Positions 10,250 through 21,022 are shown, counted from the first letter of the stretch. The stretch is 64,000 nucleotides of DNA from Ecytonucleospora hepatopenaei (GCA_026692725.1 JAPMUG010000006.1:124001-188000), one strand, 5' to 3'. Notes: generated by a model not told the origin, from the sequence alone. Made by a program: numbers and translations.

Positions 10250-12784
10250 ATGCATAATTTTAAAAATGAAGTCTTGAAAATTGTTAACAACCTTTTTCTG
10301 AATACCAAAGACAATACAAAGTTTATTTATCTAAAAGTACAAAAAGAACTCAAAACAACAGAAGTAAATAACATAGAAGATTTGAAAAATGTAAAATATG
10401 TAGGCACTAAAATATTTGAAAAGATAAAGGAAAAGCTTACTAAAAAGAATATTATAGGAAATATACCACAACAAGAACATAATATAAGCAATACACAAAT
10501 TTTAAACTGTTCATATACAAAAGGAAATATAAGCAATAATGATAATAGGGAAGAAGATATAAAAACATTTGATATAAAAGACATATTAGATGATATTAAC
10601 AAATTAAGCAGCAATTTAAGTGAATTAGAAGAAAAATACTTATACAGTCAAAAACAAACAGAAACGGAAAGAAATTGCAGCAAAACCTTAAACCAAGGTG
10701 ATTTGTCTAATAGTAATTTAAATAAAGAAAAAGCAGAAATTTCAAACAAATATGTTAACATCCAGTGTGACATTGATTTGACCAAAATAAGCGAAAGCAG
10801 TAAAATAAGTGAAATAAGTGAAAAACAAAGCAAAGAGAAAAATACCAGTGAAATTTTACATGAAAATAATTTAAAACTTATAAAAATTGATGAGAACAAT
10901 ACAAAAGACTTTTCTAGTGAGGAAATATCTACAAGTTTTAGAATAAACACATCACTAAGTAATATAAAAATATCACACAATAATGGAATATCACACAATA
11001 ATAAAATATTACAGGAAGAATGCATAAAAATAGATTCAGAAAGTTTTATTGAAATAAAAAGTGATGAAATTCTTACAAATAATATAATAAGTAGTATCAT
11101 AGAAGATAAAAACAGCACAAATATACATCAAAATATTGATAAAATAATTCCAGAGTTAAATAATTTTTTATGCAATAGCACAAAAAATAAAAAAGAAACA
11201 AAAAAGAAGAAAACAGAATATATACCTGCATATCAATCAGCAGCATATGCGATTATAAGGACTCTTTATGATAACCATAAATTAAATAATGGTGATGATC
11301 ATAAATTAAATATTGGTGATACTTACAAAATAAACAGTAAAAATGGTCTCTATAAAAACATGATAGCTATAAATTCAGAGAAATACACAACCACTGCATT
11401 TGATACAACTAAAAAATTTAGTGGTTTTAATGCATTTAAAACACTTATAAAAAGGGATTTGATTTACATGGAAGAAAATAAATTTTATTTATCAGAAAAG
11501 GGAATATTGTTAGGTAAAAAGTTAGATATATTAGGAGATGCAAATCATTCAATATGCAAAACATTAAATAATTCACAAAATGTAAATTTATCAATGACTC
11601 AAAGCAATCATATAAATTTATCAATGACTCAAAATATTGATTTAATGAATAATAACATACAAAATAATTTAACACAGAATATTGATTTAATGAACAATAA
11701 TATACAAAATTTTAATTTAATAATTGATAGTAGAGAAAGAAGTAGCAGGGACTTTTTATTTTTTCAGCAGCAATTTTTAGGGTTGAATTTTATTACCAGG
11801 CAGCTTGAGCTAGGAGACTTTTTGTGGGTATGGAATGAAAATGTGTTAAATTACATAGTGGAAAGAAAACAAGCATCTGATTTTTTATCTTCTACAGTGG
11901 ATGGTAGATTTTTTGTACAAAAAGAAAAATTATTAAGGTTAACTTCCAGTTTACCACATAATAATCATAATAATCACAATAACCATAATAACCATAACAA
12001 TCATTTTACTGATAACAATTCTAATAACTTCAATATAAATAATAACCTTAATAGTATTTCTTACAATAAATGCAACAATTCTAATAACAACACAGATATT
12101 TCATATGCAAATAATTATAAACCTTTTAATGTTTTTTACATTATAGAAGATAGAAAAAATATAAACAGCAAAAGAATTCAAAATGAAATTACAAAGATGA
12201 AGCTTGTACAAAATAAAGGACATTTTATTGTAGTAGAAACACCAAACATCAATCAAACAGTGGTATTTTTAAAAAAATTACATTTATACATCTCTAATGA
12301 AATAACACAATTTACTAACACAAATAACACAGGTAAAGATATTAAAAATATAAATAACATAAACAATGATACTAAAAATATAAATAACATAAACAATGAT
12401 ATTATTAAAAAATATTACATGGATTACGGTGAATTTACTGAGACTGTTGCTAGAAAACCTTCTTTTATCAAAGAAAATTCACTTCTTTTTATGCTCTTAA
12501 AAATAAAAAAAGTAACATGGGAAAAAGCAAATGCAATTGTAGAAAAATACAAAACAATAAATAACTTTATTAAACAGATGGAAAACAAAGAATTATTTAT
12601 TAAAGAAGTATCAGACATACATTTTAATGAGGAACAAACAGAAATTGAATCAAAAAATTTAAGTCAAAATAAAACAACAAAAAATACCTCTAAAGTAAAA
12701 ACACAAGAGCATCAAATAAAAAACAAAAAAAGAATAGGAATGGCATTGGCTACAAGAATATACTCAGTGTGTTTTGTAGAATAA
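10250..12784 (+). CDS. MUS81: Crossover junction endonuclease MUS81
   Basis: The 844-residue structure-selective nuclease cuts branched DNA together with an EME1-type partner. Domains in order: an N-terminal helix-hairpin-helix (about 1-65, with KYVGTKIFEKI); a long Asn/Ser/Lys-rich linker; a winged helix (YIPAYQSAAYAIIRTLYD, about 323-420); the ERCC4 nuclease from about 490 (LIIDSRERSS, LGDFLWVW, then the catalytic VERKQASDF near 536 and VDGRFFVQK); and a C-terminal HhH near 745. Low-complexity insertions interrupt the nuclease domain, including a His-Asn repeat near residues 567-583 and NINNINND repeats. The protein is longer than usual because of these inserts. No partner gene is seen in the window. 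Confidence 0.9.
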   Translation: MHNFKNEVLKIVNNLFLNTKDNTKFIYLKVQKELKTTEVNNIEDLKNVKYVGTKIFEKIKEKLTKKNIIGNIPQQEHNISNTQILNCSYTKGNISNNDNREEDIKTFDIKDILDDINKLSSNLSELEEKYLYSQKQTETERNCSKTLNQGDLSNSNLNKEKAEISNKYVNIQCDIDLTKISESSKISEISEKQSKEKNTSEILHENNLKLIKIDENNTKDFSSEEISTSFRINTSLSNIKISHNNGISHNNKILQEECIKIDSESFIEIKSDEILTNNIISSIIEDKNSTNIHQNIDKIIPELNNFLCNSTKNKKETKKKKTEYIPAYQSAAYAIIRTLYDNHKLNNGDDHKLNIGDTYKINSKNGLYKNMIAINSEKYTTTAFDTTKKFSGFNAFKTLIKRDLIYMEENKFYLSEKGILLGKKLDILGDANHSICKTLNNSQNVNLSMTQSNHINLSMTQNIDLMNNNIQNNLTQNIDLMNNNIQNFNLIIDSRERSSRDFLFFQQQFLGLNFITRQLELGDFLWVWNENVLNYIVERKQASDFLSSTVDGRFFVQKEKLLRLTSSLPHNNHNNHNNHNNHNNHFTDNNSNNFNINNNLNSISYNKCNNSNNNTDISYANNYKPFNVFYIIEDRKNINSKRIQNEITKMKLVQNKGHFIVVETPNINQTVVFLKKLHLYISNEITQFTNTNNTGKDIKNINNINNDTKNINNINNDIIKKYYMDYGEFTETVARKPSFIKENSLLFMLLKIKKVTWEKANAIVEKYKTINNFIKQMENKELFIKEVSDIHFNEEQTEIESKNLSQNKTTKNTSKVKTQEHQIKNKKRIGMALATRIYSVCFVE

Positions 12785-13137
12785 AATACATTTGAATAAT
12801 AAACCAATATATGAAAATAAAAAACAATCTTTATCACAAACTATTGGCAAACTATTGGTATAGAGATCAATGTTAAAAATAAAAACACAAACAAAGAAAC
12901 GAAAAAGCACAAATGGATTGATATAAGCATGTATTACTTAGATATTAAATCAGATAATAGAATTATAAAAACAAAATACACTGTATTTTTTTCATGTAAA
13001 TTAAAGAACCTACTTCTTTGTTATTCTAATATTTTTATTTTTGATCATGATTCTTTAAACATCAAAAACACTTGCAATAAGAAGTTTTTCAATCAGTTTA
13101 GATTTATTTTTTTATATTTTTAGATTTATTTCTTTTT

Positions 13138-13255
13138 GTATTTTTTAATGATTACATATGATTATTATTTTTTAATGATTATATATGATGATTATTTTTT
13201 AATGATTATATATGATTATTATTTTTTAATGATTATATATGATTATTATTTTTAT
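13138..13255. repeat. 27-bp tandem repeat, about 4 copies
   Basis: The unit begins ATTTTTTAATGATTA and ends TATGATTATT. Four successive copies differ by single bases or a 3-base insertion. Confidence 0.8.
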
Positions 13256-13367
13256 TAGTATGATGAATGGATGGATGATTTTAGAAGGTAAAAACACAAT
13301 TACAAGTGATAAAGAAGTAAAGAGCATCTTTTATAAAAAGTCAAAAACTTCCGCATAGTAAAAATTT

Positions 13368-13800
13368 TTAAGAGCTCGTGATAACATTGCAAAATGTGAT
13401 GGAGGGCAAGAATCATATGACTAAGCTAAGAATGGTAACATCTGTCAATTAATCTCTGGTAACAGGATTATGCATGCAGCAGTTAACTACATTGGCGAAA
13501 CAGTGTATATTTTTGTTTTACATGCTTATGTGTCAAAGCACAAGCAAATGTGTTCTTTTTTAACAACTGTTAACAATTTTTAATATAAAACTTAATAACA
13601 TGTCTAACTTATCTTTACACATGGCTTGAAGCTAAAGTTTTTGGTCGAAGCACTTCGGCATTATTGTATTTTATATGGATTGATGTAAGTTTTTATATGG
13701 TTACCCCAAGAGGGATGTAGTTTACATTTAGTTTTTTATAATTTGTAAATAGAGTAGTTTTAGTCGCATAGTGCGTTTTTTAATTTCATAAGGGCTTGGT
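13368..13800 (+). repeat. Dispersed repeat, copy 2 (most complete)
   Basis: This is the reference copy: AAGAGCTCGTGATAACATTG at the start, an AAGAATGGTAA core, CAGTGTATATTTTTG, GGATTGATGTAAG, and GTCGCATAGTGCG near the end. It matches 1976-1430 (inverted) along its whole length, and 2604-2830 and 4995-5140 over the 3' portion. No open frame is conserved between copies. Confidence 0.65.
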
Positions 13801-14131
13801 TTATTGCATTATAAGATTAAGGTTAAGTATGTATTTATATGTTTTTATTATTTTATAAATTAATTTTTATATTTAGATAAATATACTCAAATAATAATTT
13901 CTAAATAAATATACTCAAACAACAATTTCTAAATAAATATACTTAAATAACTATACATAAGAAAATATTTTTTAAGTATTTTATTTTTTAAAAAAATTTT
14001 ACTTAAACCCTTATTTTACTCTTAACATAATACATAATATTATATTTAATACTTATACTTTAAATTATATTATATTTAATACTTATACTTTAAATTATAT
14101 TATATTTATATTCTACTAAATTTTAAATTTA

Positions 14132-14869
14132 ATGGCAATTAGAGCAGCAGGCAGTTATGTTTCAAAAAGTAAAGGTGCTAGAAAGGGAAGAAAGCAACTT
14201 AAAGAAAACAGATTTAACAAACTTAAGTTTTTCAACTTAACCAGCAAACTTTTCCCAGTTACTAACCACGGCACAACCAGCCATCCAAAAGTAAGAAGCA
14301 GACAGGATTTAAATCCATTTTTGGTAGGAAGAACCTTTAAGGTAAACCAGGGAGATTTAGAATCAGCAAATCCAGCAGATGCCCATAATTCACCAAGGTA
14401 TTTTAAGTTTAAGGTTAATAAGGTGCAAGGAAATGATTGTTGCTCAGTATTTGATGGAATGGAAATGACCAGAGATAAAGTAGCAGGGTTAATTAGAAAG
14501 TGGCATACCCTCATAACGTATTCCAATGAAATAACAACCAAGGACGGTTCAACATGGAGGGTGTTTGTCAATGCAGTAACTAAAAGGAAAAGTGAAAGCA
14601 GTCTCAAGCATTACGCCAAGGCATCAGAAGTAAAAGAGATAAGGAAAAGCATCGACGAGACAATCCAAAAGAATCTGAACAACGTAGAGGTAGAAAAGCT
14701 GGTGAAGCTCCTAAGCACAGATACAGTGGTAAGAGAGGTAGAAACGAATGCAGCCAAGATCTATCCAGTGAATGCAATGATAACCAAAGTAAAGGCAGTG
14801 AAGAACATGCAGTGCATAGTAAGAAAGGAGGAGAAGGAAGAAGAGAATGAGTTTAAAGAGGAATTATGA
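14132..14869 (+). CDS. RPS1: 40S ribosomal protein S1 (eS1, S3a family)
   Basis: The 245-residue protein begins with a basic leader (GARKGRKQLKENRFNKLKFF) and follows the eS1 family through GRTFKVNQGDL, FKFKVNKVQGNDCCSVFDGM, and the RKWHTLITYSNEITTKDGSTWR region into KRKSESSLKHYAKASEVKEIR. It is a small-subunit component near the mRNA exit. Length is close to yeast Rps1 (255). The gene is less AT-rich than its neighbours and has no Asn tracts, as expected for a highly expressed gene. Confidence 0.93.
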   Translation: MAIRAAGSYVSKSKGARKGRKQLKENRFNKLKFFNLTSKLFPVTNHGTTSHPKVRSRQDLNPFLVGRTFKVNQGDLESANPADAHNSPRYFKFKVNKVQGNDCCSVFDGMEMTRDKVAGLIRKWHTLITYSNEITTKDGSTWRVFVNAVTKRKSESSLKHYAKASEVKEIRKSIDETIQKNLNNVEVEKLVKLLSTDTVVREVETNAAKIYPVNAMITKVKAVKNMQCIVRKEEKEEENEFKEEL

Positions 14870-15239
14870 GTAATTTTAAATAAACTTAAAATTTAAAGCA
14901 ATATTAAACATTATCTTATATTAAATATAAAAGTTTATTTATTATATATTTATATATATTTATAATATATTAATCATATAATAGTAAATATAGAATTACA
15001 TATTGTTAAATACTGTTAAAAATATTTATATTTATTTATACTTATAATTTTTTAAAAAATATTTTTTCTAATAATAACCCATAAACAATACAATATATAA
15101 ATATAATATATATAACTATTTAATATACTATAATATACTATAATATATATAACTATTTAATATACTATTATATAATATACTATAATATATATAAATATAT
15201 TTGATTATAATATATAAATAATATATTATAATATTTATT
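14870..15239. other. AT-only intergenic spacer
   Basis: The spacer consists of repeated TATAATATA-type motifs with almost no G or C. No gene or RNA signal is seen. Confidence 0.6.
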
Positions 15240-16538
15240 ATGTATAATAAATTAAATATTAATGAATATAATTCTATAAATAATATATTACCATCTAGTT
15301 ATGCCTATAATGGTAAGTATTACGTATATGTAATAGATAATGTATTGCATATATTAAGCATAAAAGAAAACAAAGCAGTAAAATACAAGTATGAAGTGAT
15401 ATATAATGTATTAATAGATGATAAGTATATTTATATAATATCAAGTATAATATATATAATACAAATAAACAGTAATTTAAACAGTAATATAAATAATAAT
15501 ATTTTATATAATAATACAAATACTAATATTTTATATAATAATATTTTATATAATAATACAAATAATAATATTTTATATAATAATATAGTTGGTATGTCAT
15601 ATAGATCTAATAGTAAAATAGATAAAATAAATAGTAAATCATTAGTAACACATAGTAATATATATGATAATAAAATATTATTAGTATATACAAATGGTAA
15701 TATAGAAATATATGAAATAATACATAATACACATAATACTAATATATTAAATAATGCACATAATACTAATATATTAAATAATACACATAATACTAATATA
15801 TTAAATAATACACATAATACCAATATATCTATCAATAATATATTAAATAATATTAATATATCATATATACCTAATAATATATTTATAGGTAAGTTATATT
15901 TTGGTATAATCCATATGGATGGTATAATAGGATATAATTATAAGGGAGATAAAGTAGTAGATATATTAATAAATACATTATATGATAATATAAATACATT
16001 ATATAATAACAGTAATATATTATATGATAATACTAATATAAATAACAGTAATACAAATATATGTAATATATATGTATATGAATATAATAATATATTATAT
16101 GCTATATATAATAATATAATATATAATATATTTGATAATACTATATATAATACATATGATAGTAATATAATATATTATACACTATATAATACACCAATAA
16201 TATATTATGATAATAAATATATGAATATAATAGATAATAGTATATATGATATAAATGATATGATATATGAATATAATACACATAATATAAATACATTATA
16301 TAATAACAGTAATACATTATATAACAGTAATATATGTAATACTAATATACCTATTAAATGTATAATCAATAATATAATAGTAACATATGATAATGATCTA
16401 TTATTGATATATGATAATAAAATAGATATAATATATTCATATAATAGTAATATAACAAATATAATAAATATAGATAATACATATAACAGTAATACATATA
16501 ATAATATTATAATTAGTACTAATAATGGATATAATTAA
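15240..16538 (+). CDS. WD40-like, Asn-rich protein, apparently cut at its 3' end
   Basis: The 432-residue frame has repeated beta-propeller-like segments such as SYAYNGKYYVYVIDNVLHIL, ILLVYTNGNIEIYEI and NDLLLIYDNKIDIIYSY. They are separated by Asn-rich tracts with tandem units (ILYNNTNTN, THNTNILNN). The frame stops in what looks like the middle of a blade (ISTNNGYN), exactly where a C/A-only block begins. A second WD-like frame without an ATG starts after that block at 17609. I infer that both are parts of one WD40 gene, perhaps a small-subunit processome UTP protein, but the family is not certain. Confidence 0.5.
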   Translation: MYNKLNINEYNSINNILPSSYAYNGKYYVYVIDNVLHILSIKENKAVKYKYEVIYNVLIDDKYIYIISSIIYIIQINSNLNSNINNNILYNNTNTNILYNNILYNNTNNNILYNNIVGMSYRSNSKIDKINSKSLVTHSNIYDNKILLVYTNGNIEIYEIIHNTHNTNILNNAHNTNILNNTHNTNILNNTHNTNISINNILNNINISYIPNNIFIGKLYFGIIHMDGIIGYNYKGDKVVDILINTLYDNINTLYNNSNILYDNTNINNSNTNICNIYVYEYNNILYAIYNNIIYNIFDNTIYNTYDSNIIYYTLYNTPIIYYDNKYMNIIDNSIYDINDMIYEYNTHNINTLYNNSNTLYNSNICNTNIPIKCIINNIIVTYDNDLLLIYDNKIDIIYSYNSNITNIINIDNTYNSNTYNNIIISTNNGYN

Positions 16539-16544
16539 ATATAA

Positions 16545-17590
16545 AAGATAAGAAATGGAAAAAGAGAGAATAAAAAAAAAATAAAAGCAAACAAAAGAAA
16601 AAAATAGAAAAAAAAAAAACAAAAACAAACAACAATAGAACCCAAATAAAAACAAAAAACACAAACAAAAATAAAACCCCAACACAAACCTCCCCAGACC
16701 TCCTCCCCCGTGCCCCCCCCTCCCCTCACCCCCCCCCACCCATGTTCTCCAAGTCTCCCTCTGCCCCCCGCCACATACAACCCCTCCCCTCCCCCTCCAT
16801 GTGCTCCCCCCCTGTGTTTTTCACCTGATACTCCCACTTCTAGCGTGCCCAATAACCGCAACCCCTCCCCTCCCGTCCCTCCCCCCCCACCGAACCCATC
16901 CACTCATACCCACAAACACAACCCACACAACAATCACAACACACCCATCAACAACACCACCCACAGCCCCCACACAATACCACACCACACCACACACTGA
17001 CCCCACCCAACATCACCACAACGACTCACCCACACACCACGTCCAACACACCCAACCACACCACCACCGCCCTCACGCCACCCACAAGCCAGACACCCAC
17101 AAACTCACAAGTAAACAATCGCATATACAACCCCTTAAACCATAATATGTACCATTACAATCATGTCATATAAAACGCAACACACAAGTCGTAGCACCAT
17201 AACAGAACACACAAACACGTACCCAACACCACAGACTACTCAACACCACACAACAACAACATATACTACATTCCTCCAGATACACCCAACAAACACACAA
17301 CAATTCATCCCTGAACATCTACCAAAATCAAATCACACTCAAATCATATGAAATCGCACAACACACAACCCCCACACCACCATCAAACAACCCGCACTAA
17401 AGTGACCTCCACCATAGCTTAACAACTCACACCGACAACACCCCAAAAGCTGACCATGCAAACATGCCGCATCCTCAATCAAAACTGATACATCCACAAA
17501 CAGTCATCTCATTATGTCACCACTCACATTATTACGGTGTTAATATTCATCAAACAACAAAAAACCAACCTCTTATGCAAAATGCAAAAT
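16545..17590. other. C/A-only low-complexity block 1
   Basis: On the plus strand T and G almost vanish. The first 130 bases are nearly all A with some C (16550-16680), followed by a very C-rich core (16680-16900) and then a CA-rich stretch grading back to normal sequence near 17560. Short frames inside (for example 16710-17000) are composition artefacts. The block separates two WD40-like coding stretches. See the findings for the comparison with three similar blocks of opposite strand polarity at 58-63 kb. Confidence 0.8.
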
Positions 17591-17608
17591 GTCGCAGAAA
17601 ACCTGTGA

Positions 17609-18472
17609 GTGAGGAGCAAAAAGAAAAACTTGCCCATCTTTGATGGTTGCACCTTTCAACCACTCAAGACATTTGCTGTGGTTAGGCCTATTACTGCTAC
17701 TTTCATAATAGTACATGGTGGTAAGCATTATTTCATAGCAGTAAGTGATGTAATAAAGGTATATGATATAAATGGATATATATTATATAAGGATATAAAG
17801 GTAATAGATGCATGGGTATATACAACTATAAGTAAGTGTAATAATATAAGCAATACTTTATATAACACATATAATGATAATACTTTATATAACACATATA
17901 ATGATAATACTTTATATAACACATATAATGATAATAATGATAATGATAATAATATATGTAATATTGCTATTGGTGCCACTAATAAAATATGTATGATTAA
18001 TTTTTATTATGATACTATATTATCTAATAAGGAAATTGATGATAATAAACATATATATTTGGTTAATGAGGAATATAGTAAATATATAGAAATAGAAAAA
18101 GATAATAGAAAGATATTTAATATATTAAAGAAGATAAACACCAATACTAATATATATGATAATACCAATATATATGATAATACCAATATATATAATAGTA
18201 ATATATTCTATAATACTCTTTTATCTGTTAATGATATTGGTAATTTATTATCTGCTAATAAACAACTTAAAGATATTGAATTATATAATTATATAGTATA
18301 TTTACATTTAATTAGTAAACATAATAAAAATAAACATAACAGTAATACTAATATTAGTAGTAAAGATAATAAATATAAAAAAATAATTATTGATAAGAAA
18401 TATTATAAAGAAATAGGCAATATATTAGAAAGACATATTAAGAATATAAATGATATAATTAATAATATATAA
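17609..18472 (+). pseudogene. C-terminal WD40-like fragment lacking a start codon
   Basis: The open frame has no ATG at its beginning (its first possible initiator is GTG) and enters directly into a propeller-like stretch, LKTFAVVRPITATFIIVHGG then SDVIKVYDING. After Asn-rich tandem repeats (TLYNTYNDN) it continues into a helical tail (YIVYLHLISKHNKNK, YYKEIGNILERHIKNIND) that loosely resembles the C-terminal helices of UTP12-domain proteins. It is probably the 3' half of the gene starting at 15240, separated by block 1 and now in another frame. Whether the break is biological or an assembly artefact cannot be told here. Confidence 0.5.
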
Positions 18473-18473
18473 T

Positions 18474-18562
18474 CATTATATTATTATATTATTATATTAT
18501 TATATTATTATATTATTATATTATTATATTATTATATTATTATATTATTATATTATTATATT
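18474..18562. repeat. 8-bp tandem repeat (TTATATTA)
   Basis: About eleven perfect copies of TTATATTA follow the WD40-like fragment. Confidence 0.9.
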
Positions 18563-18572
18563 ACATTTATAT

Positions 18573-19033
18573 TTAATTTTCTATATCTAAATATACATCA
18601 TATTCTTTTAAACCATCACTATTATCAAATGTTTCATTTCTTGTTATTTGCATATCTAATTGTTTTTCTAATATTTTACTATCTAATAATTCTTTACATT
18701 TATCATATAATTCATCTTTATTAGTTAAAATACCTTTTTCTATTATTAGACCCATTCCTTTTATAATGAAATATAAAATATATTTGTTACTTCTTTATTT
18801 TCTGTATTTATTGCTTTTTCTGTTACTTTTAATGTTTTATTTTTATATAATGATCCTATTTGATTTATAGAAATATCATAGCAACCATTACATGCTTGTT
18901 CATAATAATCATTATGGGTCCATTGTAGATCAAATGGATTATCATTGCATATTCTTAAGATTACTAAGTTATGATAATTAAACAGTTTAATCTCAATGGA
19001 TAAAATATAATAGAAAAATAGAAATATTAACAT
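18573..19033 (-). pseudogene. Secreted-protein paralogue broken by a one-base deletion
   Basis: Two frames, 19033-18761 (90 residues) and 18755-18573 (60 residues), together align end to end with the intact 152-residue product at 19256-19714. Shared stretches are NDNPF, DISINQIGSLYKNKTLKVTEK versus DVYINDTQSIYKDKTLKVTEK, then FYIS, GMGL and QITRNE. At the join the intact gene reads TCATTTATTGAGGGAATG and this copy TCATTATAAAAGGAATG, one base shorter, which creates a stop. The N-terminus is hydrophobic, like a signal peptide. Either it is a young pseudogene or the base is missing through sequencing error. Confidence 0.65.
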
Positions 19034-19145
19034 TATATGATTATATTATTATATTATAAAATTATATGATTATATTATTATATGATAAAATTATATGATT
19101 ATATTATTATATGATAATATGATAAAATTATATTAATATATACTA
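19033..19145. repeat. About 33-bp tandem AT repeat, 3 copies
   Basis: Units of AAATTATATGATTATATTAT followed by TATATGAT recur upstream of the broken secreted-protein gene. They lie between the two paralogues. Confidence 0.6.
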
Positions 19146-19255
19146 TTAGTTATTGGTTATTTTATCAAATATTTATATTATTAAAAATATTATTAACTAT
19201 TAGTATTTGTTTGTTATAATTATTAAATAAACAAAACAAATATACAAAATATTAT

Positions 19256-19714
19256 TTAATCACTACTATCTTCATATAAATATTGTGCAGCCTTTTCCTG
19301 ATCAAATATTTCATTTCTTGTTATTTGCACGTCTATTTCTCCTTCAAAAAGTTTGTTATCAATAAAATATTGCCGTCTTTGATAAAATTCATCTCTATTT
19401 GATATTACACCATCCTCTATACTTAGACCCATTCCCTCAATAAATGAAATATAAAATACATTTAAAACATCATCTTCATCTGCTACTTTTTCTGTTACCT
19501 TTAATGTTTTGTCTTTATAAATACTTTGTGTATCATTTATATAAACATCATAATAACCATTGCATATTTCTTCAGTATTATCTTTATGAATCCATTTTAA
19601 AATAAATGTTCTAAATGGATTATCATTGTATATTCTAATAAACAAAGAAGTATTTTGAATAAATAAAGCTACATTAATAGCATAGATTAAATTACAAAGT
19701 AGAGTTAGAATCAT
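19256..19714 (-). CDS. Small secreted protein, family unknown
   Basis: The 152-residue product has a hydrophobic N-terminus (MILTLLCNLIYAINVALF) consistent with a signal peptide, followed by a polar acidic domain. It carries two cysteines in the pattern WIHKDNTEEICNGYYDVYIN and the early LCNL. The neighbour at 18573-19033 is a broken paralogue. I do not recognise the family. The tandem pair and predicted secretion suggest a lineage-specific, possibly host-facing protein; this is inference. Confidence 0.65.
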   Translation of the reverse strand: MILTLLCNLIYAINVALFIQNTSLFIRIYNDNPFRTFILKWIHKDNTEEICNGYYDVYINDTQSIYKDKTLKVTEKVADEDDVLNVFYISFIEGMGLSIEDGVISNRDEFYQRRQYFIDNKLFEGEIDVQITRNEIFDQEKAAQYLYEDSSD

Positions 19715-20070
19715 TTAATTTATAGTATAGATTTTTATATATTAACTTTTATGTTAGATAATTTTAACCCTAACTTTTTGTTTTAATAAATGAGTTTTAA
19801 CAAACAATATTTTAATATGAATTTTATGAATTCTTACATTTTATAAAAAATAAATGATATTATATAAATCTAATAAAACAATAAAAAATATATAATAAAT
19901 GATATTGTTTATATCAGGGCTTATTTATATATTAATGTTAGTTATAAACTATTATTAATAAAAAATATATTAAATTTAAATATCTATTTAAAAAATATTA
20001 TTAGCAGATGAAAATATTATTTATATATATTTTATAAAATATAAACAAACAAATAAATAATATTTTATTT

Positions 20071-20470
20071 CTATTCTTTAATTATTTTTATATCTAACAA
20101 CCAATTCTTAAGTGCTATTTGCAACCATTCATTATTATCTATACAGTTCTTTTCTTACTACTTTACTTTCTGCACTATCACTTATTTTTCTAAATCTAAT
20201 TTTAAATCTATTAGTCATTTTATCATTTTTGTATTCTTCTACAACTACATAATATTCTTTTTTAATATTATTCAGTGACTCTACTATTTTATCATAATCT
20301 AAATCATAATAATTTATATTATTTATAATTTCATGCATAGCAATAAATATTTTAAGCTTATTTTTAGTTTCTAGCCTTATTATATTATTATTTACATAAT
20401 ATGCTGTAATACCATTTGAGATTATATCATTAGATTGAATATTATCATATAATTTATAGACATTTATAAA
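20071..20470 (-). pseudogene. Frameshifted gene truncated at a heptamer satellite
   Basis: Reading on the minus strand, an open frame without an ATG runs from the edge of the TATAAAC satellite (about 20470) through ITAYYVNNNIIRLETKNKL and the longest ATG-initiated part (20338-20135, 67 residues, with VESLNNIKKEYYVVVEEY). Just before its stop, a neighbouring frame carries a coding-like continuation (NNEWLQIALKNWLLDIK) to a stop at 20071. One base shift near 20145 would join them. The 5' end, where a signal peptide could have been, is replaced by satellite. No family is recognised. Confidence 0.45.
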
Positions 20471-20475
20471 TAGAA

Positions 20476-20740
20476 TATAAACTATAAACTATAAACTATA
20501 AACTATAAACTATAAACTATAAACTATAAACTATAAACTATAAACTATAAACTATAAACTAAACTATAAACTATAAACTATAAACTATAAACTATAAACT
20601 ATAAACTATAAACTATAAACTAAACTATAAACTATAAACTATAAACTATAACTATAAACTATAAACTATAACTATAAACTATAAACTATAAACTATAACT
20701 ATAAACTATAAACTATAAACTATAAACTATAAACTATAAA
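20476..20740. repeat. TATAAAC heptamer satellite, about 37 copies
   Basis: A head-to-tail array of the 7-base unit TATAAAC has a few shortened (TATAAC) and fused (TATAAACTAAAC) units. It abuts the 5' end of the broken gene at 20071-20470. Confidence 0.95.
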
Positions 20741-21022
20741 ATTAAAATATAAAATTAAAATATAAAATTATTTAAATTAAAATAACAAATAAAATTTAAT
20801 CAGTAATTAAAAAAAATAAAAATGATTAAATAATTTAATTGATCAGTTTTTTAAATCAATGATTTTTTATGATGAAACAGTTTCATAAATTAAAAAGCTA
20901 ATTGATTTAAAAATTAATACAATATCACTATTATATATTTTATCATATAATATATATTAAATCAATAATATATAATCATATACTATATATATTTAATTAA
21001 ACACTATATATAGTCATATAAT

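Larger units (their letters stand above)
12785..14131. other. Intergenic region with repeats
   Basis: No gene is supported in this 1.35-kb gap; the longest open frame (12929-13123) is unremarkable. It contains a 27-base tandem repeat (13138-13255) and a full copy of the dispersed repeat (13368-13800). Next to eS1 there is a short tandem stretch, with an AATAAATATACT-type unit at 13870-13950 and a TATATTTAATACTTATACTT unit repeated at 14040-14090. Confidence 0.6.

Noticed and set aside
12929..13123. 64-residue open frame downstream of MUS81
   Set aside because: Phe/Ile/Lys/Asn-biased product typical of chance in AT-rich DNA, with no start motif or domain.
16535..17351. Several open frames in the C-rich block on both strands
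   Set aside because: They exist only because stop codons need T, or their complement A/G, which the block lacks. The products are Pro/His/Thr or Gly/Val low complexity without domains.
20476..20740. CRISPR array or telomere
   Set aside because: It is a simple 7-base tandem array without spacers, and a eukaryotic genome would not carry CRISPR. The unit is not telomere-like and is internal.
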